A stretch of DNA of 64,000 nt, taken from the NCBI GenBank assembly GCA_029204225.1, contig CM055097.1:61598640-61662639 (forward strand), in the 5' to 3' direction. This document shows, piece by piece, positions 1-10,534 of the stretch (position 1 is its first letter; each line of letters starts with the position of its first letter). This DNA is from Diphasiastrum complanatum. Taxonomy: Eukaryota > Streptophyta > Lycopodiopsida > Lycopodiales > Lycopodiaceae. A program made the translations under genes and the position numbers. The notes beneath the pieces are model-generated. The model did no database searches. It worked only from the letters and a program-made list of their open reading frames with translations, and had not been told where the DNA came from.

Positions 1-360
1 ATATATAATGTGTATTGTATATATATTTATCATAGATATCTATATATATATCATTTATATAGATATACATACCTACACAATATATATTCATATAGATACA
101 CACATATATATATATTATATATATGATTATACTTAAGTATTATCTATATCCTTATATATGTATATGTATATGTTTTTGTATATTGTATTAAATCTATATA
201 TTTTTATATATCTATATATATTATACAAATACATATAACTTATATTTATTGTATAATACAACTTATATATATATTATATCTGTATTATATATATATTGTC
301 TACAGTATATATTTCATGTTTATGTAATATTTTTATATATGTCTTATGTATATGTATATA
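1..360. repeat. AT-rich microsatellite tract
   Basis: Degenerate TA, TATG and TATC dinucleotide-type repeats with no coding potential. The tract borders the left edge of duplication copy A and resembles the 13,680-13,800 tract at the left edge of copy B, so it probably belongs to the ancestral junction region. Confidence 0.9.
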
Positions 361-620
361 GTGTTAGATGCTCCCAGTCCCCTAAGTTTGCCTGACATTA
401 AATAGCTTATATTAAGTCAAGATAAGATTTTTTTTTTTCATCTATAACCCCTGAGAATAATATCTTCTTTGTTTTTTGACTATATTCTTATAAACCTATT
501 ATATTTGGCCAAACAATTACTTTAAAATGTGTGTTCATGTATATTTTCTTTTGTACAAGTAGATTTATCAAAAGCATTTCAGGAAAAAAAATCAATTTGA
601 AGTCTCTCTTTGTTAACCTA
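361..620 (-). repeat. Dispersed tandem-repeat monomer (copy A)
   Basis: Sequence such as GTGTTAGATGCTCCC and TAAGATTTTTT is the reverse complement of the repeat monomers at 61,501-62,330 (AATCTTATTTGGA, GGGAGCATCTA). It is therefore a single or partial copy of that array family in opposite orientation, next to a TA tract as in the array. Confidence 0.65.
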
Positions 621-1875
621 GTTCGATCGTAGTTCTATATAGATTTTTTTAATAATATATAATTTCAAAATCCGTCATATTGGATTAAAATCTAAATTTT
701 GCTTTTTCCATGTTTACAGAACAAAGAATACTAAGAAATTCAAAATTTGAATTTTTGTTTCTCAAGTAGGAGATAAAGTTAAGTTAAATAGCTTGAAATT
801 AAAAGCTTCTTATGGGAATTGCATTTTTTGGAGGGTTGACATAAAAAATGATTTTTCTTGGAGGGTGTGACATTAGTTTTATGATTGGAAAAGCTTCAAA
901 ATGCAAGTGTTAGAAATATCAAAGTAAATCAATAGACCAACTTGCTTATTTGACTTGTTTTGTAATCCAATGTATCCACTAGTGTAATTGCACTCCTTTC
1001 TAGGCCTATGTTTTGAAGGCTATGCATACCTTCACATAAAATTGTTCTTGAAAAGAAATGGTTATAAAGCTCTAGAAAGTCTTCAACTTGAAGTTTTGGG
1101 AAAGAGTGTAGATTGGACTAGTACATAAGAATTTAGAAAAACAAACCAGATAGAATGAACTAGGTATCTTTTACCGGCATGTAGTCGCTCATCGGATATC
1201 TAGTGTATGCACATATGAAAGAGAGTTAATTGATCATGAATCATCATAACAAAATTTGTGCCAAGAAGCCCAAGCATTGAAAGATCGGATGACCAAGAGT
1301 ACAACCACATTCGTTTCATCTCTTATTTTGGACTTGCTTATGAAATTTTAATTAACTAAGGAAATCATCATATTAATATACATTGCCAAAAACTACTAAA
1401 CTTGTTTTATATTCATCAAAGAGCATCTACATCCATATGGCAAAGGGGGTAGTAATCAAGCCAATGAATCTAAGTGACTTGACAAAGTGTGATTTGTTTA
1501 TATCGGGGGAATGATTGTTGGTGAGCATTTCTCGACAAGCAGTTTCATGGCAAAGGGAGCATCTTTACCACATGCTCGCCCTTCATCCAGTCATAAAGTT
1601 GAAACTTTCATCCTTGCGGTGAGCAGTTTCACTACAACAGCGAGCATCTTCAGCACATACTCGCCTTTCATCCCAGTCATGTAGGGTTTAGAGTTTAGTA
1701 TAAAAGCTTAAAACTCAAAGATAACTTTTGGCACAACTGGTTTACATGGTATGAAAATTTTTGATGAAATTTGAAATTTCTAACCCTGTAGTGAAAGAAA
1801 AATGAGGCTTCATTGGTGTTATTCTTTTGAAAAATGTATTGATGACAATACTATTTTGGATCTTTAGAGCTGGAG
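621..1875. other. AT-rich non-coding segment with imperfect repeat (copy A)
   Basis: No coding region is recognised. At about 1,527-1,605 and 1,619-1,685 a stretch containing GAGCATCTT, CTCGCC and TTCATCC occurs twice in imperfect form. GTATAAAAG at about 1,699 resembles a TATA box. The arrangement would fit a promoter-bearing LTR or leader of the copia element whose pol fragments follow, but no LTR ends could be paired. Confidence 0.35.
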
Positions 1876-2220
1876 TGGGCAATTCAATCATACTAATGTG
1901 CTAAGTATGCGTCATTGTCTTGTTGGACTGAGCCTATATCTAGCAATCTATTTACAATCACCTCAAAGACTCCCATCGAAGCTTTCTATGGCTACAAATC
2001 AAGTCTAAGACACCTTCAAGTGTGTGGTTGTCTTTGCTATGTACACATTCTTTCTAATCTGAGAAAGAAACTTGACCCTGTCAACTGTAGGAGTATCTTC
2101 ATTGGATATTCAACATCACATAAAGCATATCAAATCTATGATGTAGAAATCGAGCCGAATCTCAATTAGTCGATATGTTGTCTTCCTCGAAGACAAATCT
2201 TTTGACTTCAAATATAAGCA
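1876..2220 (+). pseudogene. Ty1/copia integrase C-terminal fragment (copy A)
   Basis: Integrase inserts the element's cDNA into the chromosome. The translation contains TPIEAFYGYKSSLRHLQVCG, then CLCYVHI, FIGYSTSHKAYQIYD and, after a shift of frame, the ISRYVVF-type end. This is the usual copia order after the catalytic core: the (K)TPFEAW.G.KPS..HLRVFG block, then the FIGY...K.YR.YD block. The catalytic D,D,E core upstream is missing, and a one-base insertion near 2,150 breaks the frame relative to copy B. This is a dead fragment, followed directly by RT sequence of the same element. Confidence 0.8.
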
Positions 2221-2224
2221 GCCA

Positions 2225-2715
2225 ATGCAAGAGTTAGTTTCAACGACTCTCATCACCATCAACAGGCCTCAACTTGTGAATGTTCCGACAAACATCAAAG
2301 ATACCCTTGTCGCACAACAAGGAGAATCATCATCTCAGCAACCAACTATTGTTCGAAGATCTGTACGACATCGACAAGAACATGATCATTTTACCCCTCA
2401 AACATTCATCAGCAATGATGAACCTACTTCAGTAATAGAAGCATTGTCAAGTTTGAATAAAGACAAATGGCATTTTGGCATGCATGCTGAGTACAATTCA
2501 TTGATAAAGAACAAGACCTGTCATCTTGTCGAAGCTCCTGCAGATGCAAAGATCATCGACACCAAGTGGTTCTTCAAGCTAAAGCTCAATCCAGATGGTT
2601 TAACAGCCAAATCAAAAGCTCGTCTAGTCGTTAAACGTTACGAACAAACCTATGGATTGACTACACTAAGACATGCAGTCCAGTCGTAAGACTTTAGTCA
2701 ATTCGATCTTTTTCG
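2225..2715 (+). pseudogene. Copia linker and RT N-terminus, truncated (copy A)
   Basis: The first ~75 codons are a low-complexity linker (SSSQQPTIVRRSVRHRQ). They lead into the RT start: ALSSLNKDKWHFGMHAEYNS, NKTCHLVEAP, IDTKWFFKLKLNPDG and KARLVVKRYEQTYG, which match the copia W..AM..E..SL..N.TW.LV and KW.FK.K...DG...KARLVAKG blocks. A 1-bp deletion after TYG, relative to the inverted copy at 7.8-8.8 kb, causes a premature stop at 2,689. Downstream RT (palm and active site) has been removed by an 841-bp deletion whose junction is at about 2,713-2,716. Confidence 0.8.
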
Positions 2716-2869
2716 CTTATGGACCCATGGTTCAAACTATCAAAAGATATGTGTCTGAAAACTGATGCAGAGAAGAAACAAATGTGCAAATACCCCTATC
2801 AGTCGATTAGTTGGATCGATCCTGTATGCCATGGTTCGCACCAGAACTGATCTAGCATTTACATGAGGC
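2716..2869 (+). pseudogene. Copia RT C-terminal connection fragment (copy A)
   Basis: Translated in shifting frames this shows VKRYVSEN, then an ISRLVGSILYAMVRTRTDL-like block, the copia connection (..P...LVGSLMYL...TRPDIA). It is joined abruptly to the RT N-terminus at 2,715 by the deletion. It is followed 1 bp before 2,870 by another RT copy. Confidence 0.65.
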
Positions 2870-4308
2870 ATGGACATTACAGGCAACCCGAAGATAAAAA
2901 GATCCTCAACTGCAAATGACTTTATTAAAGAAAAGTCAAATCAGATGACACTGTCGGGACATTATAAAGCAAGACTTGTCGCCAAGGGCTACACGCAAAG
3001 GTATGGTGTCGATTACTTGGAAACCTACTCACCAATGGTGAAGATGACAAGCATTCGACTGCTCCTTGCATACTCAACACAATACAATATGGAAATTCAC
3101 CAGATTGATGTGAAATTCACGGACATCTAGAGAAATTTTTTTTCATGAAACAGCCTAAATGATTCAAAGACCCCGACAATCGACAATATGTTTGTTTCCA
3201 GTTGCAGCGATGCATTTATGGTCTGAAGTACGCATCATGAGCTTGGTACAAGAAGCTCGACAACCTTCTGAAGTCTTTAGACTTCGTTCCTACACAGCTA
3301 GACTGTAATGTCTTTATAAAGAAGGTAGGAAGAAGTTTCGTGATTCTAACTATTTTTGTAGATGACTCCCTGATGATAAGAAACTCTTTGATACTGATCA
3401 AGAAAATGAAGAGTCAGATATTTGCAAGTTATGAAATCATAGATATGGGAGAAGCAACAAAATTCCTTAGGCTGGAGATCAGAAGAGATCAAATTACAGG
3501 AGTAATGCATCTGAGTTAATCAGAATACAACGAAAAGGTGATAAAGCAGTATCGAATGTTGGACTGCAAGGAAAAAGCCACACCAATAATAGTTGGAGCC
3601 AGGCTGAAAAAATAGGACTGTCTGAATATTGATGAGGAGAGGTAGAAAATGGAAGATATACCATATCAAAATTTGATCGATAGTCTGATGTATCTCACGA
3701 TTTGTACCAGACCCCGACTTGGCCTTCTCTATCTATGCATTGAGCAAATTCTCCTCGAATCCTGGCATGGCACACTGACAAATGGTGAAAATAATTCTGC
3801 AATATTTGAAAGGCACCCAAAGTATGGGATTGACCTACAAAACAGAAGAAGAAGAAAAAGGATTTAAACTGCAACACTACAATGTTGCAAGTTGGGCGAG
3901 CTGCAAAGACGACAACAAGTCTATGACAGGAGATTGTTTGATAGTGTGTGGAGCAGCAATCAGCTGGACATGCAAGAAACAAACTTTGGTGGCTCAATCC
4001 TCATGCGAAATGAATATGTCGCAACTTCAAAGATGGCGAACGAGGTAGTGTGGTTACAAATGATACTGGAGGCAATTGGAATTCAACAAAGAGAACCATG
4101 CACGATGATGATGGATTCTCAAAGTGCCATATATCTGTCCCAAGATCCGGTCTTCCATTCAAAGACCAAACAAATACCTTTGAAGTACCATCGCATTCGA
4201 GACTTGATCTCAAAAGGAGAGCTTAAAGTCCAGTACATAGAATTAGGGGACATGGTTGCAGATTTGCTCACGAAGCATATTCTGTATTTTCGTCTTTTTG
4301 CTTACTAG
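2870..4308 (+). pseudogene. Ty1/copia RT-RNase H module (copy A)
   Basis: RT copies RNA to DNA and RNase H removes the template. In order: [20 protein letters not shown], the [13 protein letters not shown] block, [29 protein letters not shown] (catalytic VDD at about 3,350-3,370), MGEATKFLRLEI, then the IYALSKFSSNPGMAHW and ILQYLKGTQSMGL connection, and RNase H with SWASCKDDNKSMTGD, AAISWTCKKQTLVAQSSCE, a frameshift, then EYVATSKMANEVVWLQMILE, DSQSAIYLSQDPVFHSKTK and DMVADLLTK. About 1.4 kb of nearly full RT-RH, interrupted by several stops and at least two frameshifts. Relative to copy B it lacks about 10 bp after IDVK (the [10 protein letters not shown] block). Confidence 0.9.
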
Positions 4309-4776
4309 CATTAGACTTCTTCTATGTGTATTAAGTGTCATCTAGAAAGTATATAGTCGCATCATGTAACTTCTAGATTAGAGTGATTACAACTGATCAT
4401 GAATTACAAGAGTGGCAGATTAGCCACGACCTAGAGTGTATCTGCTGATGTCATGCTATCAGATCAGATATCTGTACTTCTGGGTACTTGCATGATCTTT
4501 CTAGTCCTTTTTGGAGCGTGAGGGCAGAAAAGAGCATTGCGACGGTTTTCATGCGCTTCGTGTCTTTTGACTTTCGCTTCATCTGACTTTCTCATCCTGT
4601 ACCACAAAAAATTCTCCTTTGCAAATTTTTCTCGTTCGTGTCTTTTCGTCAGGGTGTTCACGAACATTTTTGTTTTGTGTCTTTTGACTTTCGCGTTTGC
4701 GAATATTTTCGTCGGCAGAGGGCTAAAAGCTTGCAAAGCTTTGGTAATATAAACATTTTGTTTCTTCAACTCTCAG
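4309..4776 (+). other. Spacer between RNase H and coiled-coil ORF (copy A)
   Basis: No conserved domain. Rich in TTCG and TTTCGC motifs (CTTTCGCTTC, TTTGCGAATATTTTCG) similar to the sequence downstream of the minus-strand RNase H at 9.4-9.8 kb, so it is probably 3' untranslated or LTR sequence of the copia element. It ends in a pyrimidine-rich stretch and TCTCAG directly before ATG, which looks like a splice acceptor. Confidence 0.4.
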
Positions 4777-5866
4777 ATGTAGACATCAAAGACAACCTCA
4801 ACTGAACTTGTTGAATCATCATCATCAACACAGAAGAACACAAGTTCAGTGAGATGATCATCTCCTTCATCACAATACAAGCCGGTCTCTAGCAGCGAAA
4901 AAGTGCAAGAAACAGTCGAAGAAGACACTGAAGTTGCTGCTGAGCCTGAGCAAATGCAAGAAGATATTTAGCCTGAGATATCACAGGAAGAGGAGGAAGT
5001 TCCTGCCATCAATCTAGAACAGGATGACGACAATGTTGAATCACCAGTCCTGGATGAAGAACTTTACTCGAAGACCTTCGAGACGCTGCTATCAGACACC
5101 CAGGCTGCCATTCAACACTTTGTCAATTTGGAAAAGGTCTCAAGGAAGTTCGAAATCAAGTACAATTCTATACGAACAGACCTTATTCAAAAAGATGAAG
5201 AGCTGGAGGCATTAAAGTCTGAGTTGTTGCAGAAGAACGAAGAACTCAAAGAAGCTCAAGGGGAGCTGTCAAAGAAAAACACAACCCTAGAAGAAGCCCA
5301 AGGCAGGTTTGATGCCACAGTGGAAGCACTTGAGACAATGCAGAAATGATCAAATGAGTTTGAAAATAAAAATGCATTACTCAAACAACAGATCTAGTCC
5401 CTGCAAACTTCTCTATAGGAAGAAAGACATGCTCGGGCAAAACTACAAAGCACCAACAAGGAGCTAAAAGACAAGTTCAAGGAAGTGATTATCGACAAGG
5501 ATAGCGCCAAAGCAAATCAGAAGCAGCTGCAAGCCTGTTCTCCAATTGTAGAGTTTTACAAACATGCTAAAGAAATAATTTTTTTTATAAGAAACAGACT
5601 GAGGAAGCGATCGTATGGCGAATAAGTGCCAAAGTAACGCTTGGAGCTTGTGTATTTCATGGAAGATACAGAATTGATCCAATGGCGAGAAGATTACATC
5701 CAGATACTACTTTCTCGCCACACAAGAGAAGATAATGGAATAGATCAATGAAGAAGCAAAGGCTAGAGCAAAAGCTATTTTCATCAAGAAATCAGCTTGC
5801 CAAAAAAGACAAAGACGAATCTGAAAACAATGTTTGCGAGTCGCTGCACAGTTGAGGAAGGGGATA
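4777..5866 (+). pseudogene. Coiled-coil ORF upstream of LTR X (copy A)
   Basis: ATG is followed at once by TAG. The same frame then runs, with internal stops, through a Ser/Glu-rich acidic region (TELVESSSST, EEDTEVAAEPEQMQEDI, EISQEEEEVPAINLEQDDD) into a clear heptad-rich coiled coil (NLEKVSRKFE, then IQKDEELEALKSELLQKNEE and LKEAQGELSKKNTTLEEAQG). It continues with NKELKDKFKEVIIDKDSAK and ends near LKTMFASRCTVEEGDMW. It lies between pol and the polypurine tract, where some plant LTR elements carry an extra 3' ORF. No known family was recognised. Copy A has one extra TGA (about 4,855) compared with copy B. Confidence 0.65.
5852..5866 (+). other. Polypurine tract before LTR X (copy A)
   Basis: The purine-rich GAGGAAGGGGATA directly precedes TGTGGAGGCC, the start of the LTR. 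This is the expected plus-strand priming site of an LTR element and identifies the LTR that follows as the 3' LTR of the element carrying the coiled-coil ORF. Confidence 0.65.
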
Positions 5867-6868
5867 TGTGGAGGCCTATGATTCCACATTATATTATGAA
5901 ATTGTTATATAATGTAAAATTTTGAATTTTTGTACATGTAAATATGCTATAGAGCCTAAATGTAAATATGCAAAGGCCTATTTGCATATTGTAAATACAT
6001 TGTAATTAAGAATGTGCAACGTTGTAGAGCGACACTCCGAAGAGTTACGTAGCCATTCCTAATTGGTACCCCAACGATTGGAGAGCGAAGCTGAGCCTGG
6101 TGTGTGCCTCTACATGAGCGACACTCATAGCCATTGTAAACATGCACAGATTTGAGTATCAATAGAGATAAGCGAGCCAATTTCTATAAGCTTGAGCATT
6201 CCTTTCCTCTGCCATCTCTTACAACATTAATTCTTATCAATTAAGTGAATACACTCTAAGATAATCTGTAACTGATTGTGATACTTGTCTATTTGCGCCA
6301 CACACCTTTCATCTTTTACTGAATTTCAATTACTCTAACCTGGATTTTCAGGCGTCACCAGAGAGTGACAATTCTAATTGATGTGTGCAGGGAATTACTC
6401 GAAGCTGTTAAGCATAACCATAAGTAAAACTTCTTTCAATTCTGAATGAGCTATGTGTTCAAATCACGAATTTTACTGATGCGCTGTACTTTTTGCTTCC
6501 TATGATAAGAACAAATTCCTTGTGTTTGATTAAGAAGAATTATTAGCCAATATGATTTTGTTTTATGAACATATTTGCTAGTTGCTGTCTGATCTGATTG
6601 CTTAATGTTATCCTAAGAGCCTGAAAGATAAAGTGCCCTTTCAAATCACATATCTTGACCAAATTGTTTCATTGAAGGTGTTTCTGGACGCCAATTTACT
6701 CAATATCTTTGGATAACTAGATATTTCGTTGTAGTATTCATTGTGAATATTACATATCACACTTCATTCACCTTCTGAGATTTTTCTCTCTCTTGGAGAA
6801 CAATCAAACCTTTTATACTACTTAATTCATTGATTTTGTAAAAATCTATAACGAATAGGCTACCACTA
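5867..6868 (+). mobile_element. LTR of family X (copy A), about 1.0 kb
   Basis: Begins TGTGGAGGCCTATGATT and ends near GGCTACCAC, giving inverted ends TGTGG/CCACA (the last base is altered here; CCACA is intact in the related LTR ending at 32,631). Members recur at 11,926-12,157 plus 30,956-32,631 (one LTR split by insertions) and inverted at 38,790-39,471. It contains GTAAATACATTGTAATTAAG and GTTGGAGAGCGAAG-type blocks shared by all copies. It is joined directly to inverted copia RT sequence instead of host flank. Confidence 0.75.
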
Positions 6869-7275
6869 TCGATATCCCCCAATCTGCATCTGTGTATCCT
6901 TGAAGTATGTTGGTAGGTTGGCTACCTCCATAACATATGCTAAGATGTTTGGTTTCATGGATGTACTTCATGAATTCTGTGAGTGCTTTCCAATGGGTAG
7001 ATCTGGATTTGATAGGAACTGGCTAGGTGAACTGATCGAATGTGCAATCTCGGGTCGAGTACAGATCATTGCATACATCAGTGAGCTAATGATGGAGTGA
7101 AGTAAATATTGCTTCATTTCCATTTTTTTTGCTTCAGTTTGAGGGGATTGTTCCTTTGACAGCTTCAGTCCAGGGTCAAGTGGATTAGTGGTTTGAATGT
7201 ATCTTAGTACTCCGAATAGAGCTTTCTAGTGGAGTAGACCGGGATTTGACATCAATTGTGAAAATGTGCTAGCTG
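6869..7275 (-). pseudogene. Copia RT connection fragments, inverted (copy A)
   Basis: Read on the minus strand it gives YAMVCTRTDLAFTASTFSQL, then SNPG and, further on, SLMYAMICTRPEIAHSIS and a TYFKDTQMQIGG-like end. These are two successive copies of the RT C-terminal TRPDIA / SRF.SNPG block, leading towards the DADWAGD start of RNase H. It is broken by stops and directly abuts the X LTR. Confidence 0.65.
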
Positions 7276-8806
7276 TAAATGCTAGATCAGTTCTGGTGCA
7301 GACCATGGCATACATGATCGATCCGACTAATCGACTGATAGGGGTATTTGCACATCTGATCAGTTTTCGGACACACATCTTTTGATAGTTTGAATCATGG
7401 GTCCATAGGCAAGTCTATTGACTTGCAGTTTTCCATGCCATACATGTAGAGTACATTGGTTAGATTCCACTGATCTACAACAAGAAATGACACAAAAAAT
7501 AAAGATTAAATGGTCAAAAATTGAATTAGAACTTGTTGGAAATCGAAAAAACAAAAAAACAAAAACAAGAATCTCTTCCAAACTTTAAAAATACCACCAA
7601 ATCTGATGGGAAAAGGAACTAAGGCTCTGATACAAAAATATTCATGTGCCAATCTTAGCATACAAACATCTAATCCATTCATTAAGCATCAAATTAACAA
7701 GAAAAATGCAAGAAATCAAGAAACTAGTCAAAATTCAAGAAACTAGCTAGATGTAATAAAACTTCACCAAAATAGGTAAAGATAGAATCCATTATTGACT
7801 TAACGTAACACCTCTCTTCACTCTGTCTGTGGTTATCTCGATTTTCAGAACGTAGTGCACAGGGCTTGAATCGGTCATTTCGAATTCCTTCGACAAAAGT
7901 GTCTTCGTCTCATGAAGTAACTGATTCGAATTGCCGATGATCAGTGAGTCATCAACGTATAGAGCTATTATGCATAGCTTGAGCCTTTGTGTTTGAAATA
8001 AACATTAGAGTCAGCAGAGTTCAGGATGAAGTCATGCTGCAACAAGAATTGATTGATTCTATCAAACCAGGCCCTTGGAGCTTGCTTTAGCCCGTAGAGA
8101 TCTTTATGCAGCTTACATACTTTTTGTTCTTTGGCTTGAAGGATGTAGCCGTCAAGTTGATAGATGTAGATGTCTTCTTGTATATACTCATTCCGAAAGG
8201 CTGTCTAAACATCCATATGGTGTATGTCCAGATCTTCGATAGCTGCAAAGGCGAAAAAGAACGAATTGACTAAAGTCTTACGACTGGACTACATGTCTTA
8301 GTGTAGTCAATCCCATAGGTTTGTTCGTAACGTTTGACGACTAGACGAGCTTTCATTTGGCTGCCGAACCATCTGGATTAAGCTTTAGCTTGAAGAACCA
8401 CTTGGTGTCGATGATCTTTGCATCTGCAGGAGCTACGACAAGATGACAAGTCTTGTTCTTTATCAATGAATTCTACTCAACATGCATGCCAAAATGCCAG
8501 TTGTCTGTATTCAAACTTGACAATGCTTCTAGTACTGAAGTAGGTTCATCATTGTTGATGAATGCTTGAGGGGTAAAATGATCAGGTTCTTGTCGATGTT
8601 GTACAGATCTTCGAACAATAGTTGTTTGATGAGATGATGATTCTTTGCTATGCGACAAGGGTATCTTTGATGTTCGTCGGAACAGTCGCAAGTCGAGGCC
8701 TGTCGATGGTGATGAGAGTCGTTGGAATGAACTCTTGCATTGGCTGCTTCTGTTTGAAGTCAAAGAATATGTCTTCGAGGAAGACAACATATCACCTAAT
8801 TGAGAT
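7276..8806 (-). pseudogene. Inverted copia segment: linker, RT, LTR/PBS remnant (copy A)
   Basis: This 1.5-kb block is the reverse complement of 15,590-17,135. On the minus strand from 8,806: linker (TTIVRRSVQHRQE), ALSSLNTDNWHFGMH, TKWFFKLKLNPDG, then YG-IDYTKTCSPVVR, which is the version without the 1-bp deletion of the plus copies, then LYGLKQAPRAW. At 7,623-7,635 it carries an inverted PBS with one mismatch (GGCTCTGATACAA), and it ends with the TRTDLAF block. Stops and frameshifts are numerous. With the plus-strand arm it forms a large inverted repeat inside each duplication unit. Confidence 0.8.
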
Positions 8807-9425
8807 TTGGCAGGCAAATTTTTGGAGACTCAACACACGAATTTTTGGAGATATTTTTGACGTACATTTCGAGGTTGCAATTTTTGGAGACATGAAATTT
8901 TTGGAGTCTAGAAATTTTCGAGATAAATTGTGGAGAGACGAAATTTTGTGGAGAGACTCGAAACTCAAATTTTTCTAGACTCGAATTTTTGGAGTCTCCA
9001 AATTTTTGAGACTCAATTTTTGGAGACTCCAAATTTTGAGGTACATTTCAAGAGTCATTATCAATTGTGAAGAAGAATTTTGGAAGACTCAAGACACAGT
9101 TTTTGAGGTACTTTCAAGGTCAATTTTTGAGGTATTTTTGTCAACTTTCGAAGTACTATTGAGGTCAATTTTTGAGGTATTTTTGAGGTCTTAATTTTTG
9201 AGGTCCTTTCGAGAGTCAGTCTCAATTTTTGAGGTATTTTCAGTGTCAATTTTTTTAAGTGATTTTTGAGGTACTTTCAAGGGTCAGTGTCTCAATTTTT
9301 GAGGTATTTTTAGTGTCAATTTTTGAGGTATTTCGAGGGTCAATGTCTCAATTTTTGAGGTATTTCGAGGGTCAGTGTCTCAATTTTCAAGGTATTTCGA
9401 GGTCTTTTGATGTATTTTGAGGTAA
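8807..9425 (+). repeat. Degenerate array of TTTTTGAGG/TTTTTGGAGACTC motifs (copy A, left)
   Basis: The stretch is built from variants of AATTTTTGGAGACTC, then GTCAATTTTTGAGGTATTT, with irregular spacing (about 15-45 bp). The protein-like translations here (FEVFLRSIFEVFLRS) are by-products of the repeat. It starts where the inverted copia arm ends and stops at the TTCGCGAA-rich LTR-like segment. Confidence 0.85.
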
Positions 9426-9429
9426 TCGA

Positions 9430-9838
9430 CAATTGATATTCAAATAAACACTCTATTTCCAGGTTCAAATAATTTCTGTTTGCGAATTGTTCGTGATAGA
9501 TTATCTCTTCGTCTAAGCTTCATGTTTCGCGACTTATTCGTGAGACTTTGTCTTTTCGTGACATCTTTGTGTTTCGCAAATTGTTCGCAACAATTAACAG
9601 TTTTGAGCTTGAAAAAAAAACAAAAATATTTTGCGAATTGTTCGCGATAGGCGACAGTTTCACGACATGTGAGATTTGAACAAGAAATAAAACATTTCGC
9701 GACAAGAACATGTTTGCAAATCTTTCGAGTCACCACAAGAAATCTGTTCGCAAATCTTTCGAGTTACCACAAGAATGTATTTCGCGAATCTTTCGAAGTT
9801 GAAGACAAATAGAAATATTTCGAGTTCGAGTTCATTTC
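9430..9838 (-). other. TTCGCGAA-rich 3' region of inverted copia element (copy A)
   Basis: On the minus strand this follows the RNase H stop. It has repeated TTCGCGAA, TTCGCAAA and CTCGAAAGATT motifs and ends in GAACCTGGAAATAGAGTG, a sequence typical of a copia LTR end. No partner LTR was found, so the exact ends are unknown. Apparent Lys/Phe-rich ORFs are not credible genes. Confidence 0.5.
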
Positions 9839-10470
9839 TCATCCTTTGTCAATTGAACTGTGCACTTTGTTAGTAGAACCGAGATTTGTCTGATCAGGTG
9901 TTCTACAACTCCCTCTCAAAGTGGGTAGTTGGATTAATCTCAATCTTCTTCGGTGCTTCTCGAACAAAGCTTTATTGAGTGGCTTTGTAAAGATATCAGC
10001 TATCATTTCCTCTGTAGGTATGAAGACTGTCTTCAGTATTTTCTTTTCGACTAAGTCCCAAATAACATTATACTTGATAGCTATATGCTTCGTTTTTGAA
10101 TGAAATATAGGATCTTCTGTAAGATAGATTGCTGAAGTGTTATCTATCAACAAGACATAAGGTTCAGAAATAGTATCATTAAACCCTTCTAGCATTTGTT
10201 TGATCCATATCAGCCTGTTTGCCATCTTGGCTGCTGTTACATATTCTGCTTCACAAGAAGATTGGGCTACTTTTGTTTGCTTCTCGCTTATCCAGAGCAT
10301 GGCTGCGCCAGATGCTAGAGTACAACCTCCTGAAATACTTTTGCTATCATCCTTCATGGATGCCCAGCTTGCACCACTGTATTGGGCATTCTCAGTTGTA
10401 AACGGTGCTAAGCATAATGTTGCGCATGGTCCATCTATCATCATGAGCATATAGCAAAATGGCAATTAGT
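9839..10470 (-). pseudogene. Ty1/copia RNase H domain, inverted (copy A)
   Basis: An open frame of 208 codons. Its core reads YSGASWASMKDDSKSISGG, then ASGAAMLWISEKQTKVAQSS, CEAEYVTAAKMANRLIW, LLIDNTSAIYLTEDPIFHSK, TKHIAIKYNVIWDLVEK and EEMIADIFTKPL. This is the full copia RNase H domain from the first catalytic region (D.SWA; the Asp is replaced, GASWA) through the ADIFTKPL end, followed by an FEKHRRRLRL tail. No RT precedes it (array sequence does), so it is a 5'-truncated relic, although still open in copy A. Confidence 0.85.
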
Positions 10471-10534
10471 ATATCTACAAGGCTACAATTTAGACCACCA
10501 CCACAACCAATAACCTCCTCAAGTTCATCAATAT

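Noticed and set aside
4464-4769. 101-codon minus-strand frame opposite 4,537-4,752 (also 18,749-19,054)
   Set aside because: Lies in the TTCG-rich spacer of a dead copia element; it is conserved only because the locus is duplicated.
8807-9430. CRISPR-like regular repeat array
   Set aside because: Units are degenerate, spacing is irregular, there are no conserved repeats with unique spacers and no cas genes, and the context is a plant-type genome.
9440-9736. Cys/Phe-rich minus-strand frames in 9.4-9.8 kb
   Set aside because: Derived from TTCGCGAA/TTCGCAAA repeats in an LTR-like segment, with no conserved motif.
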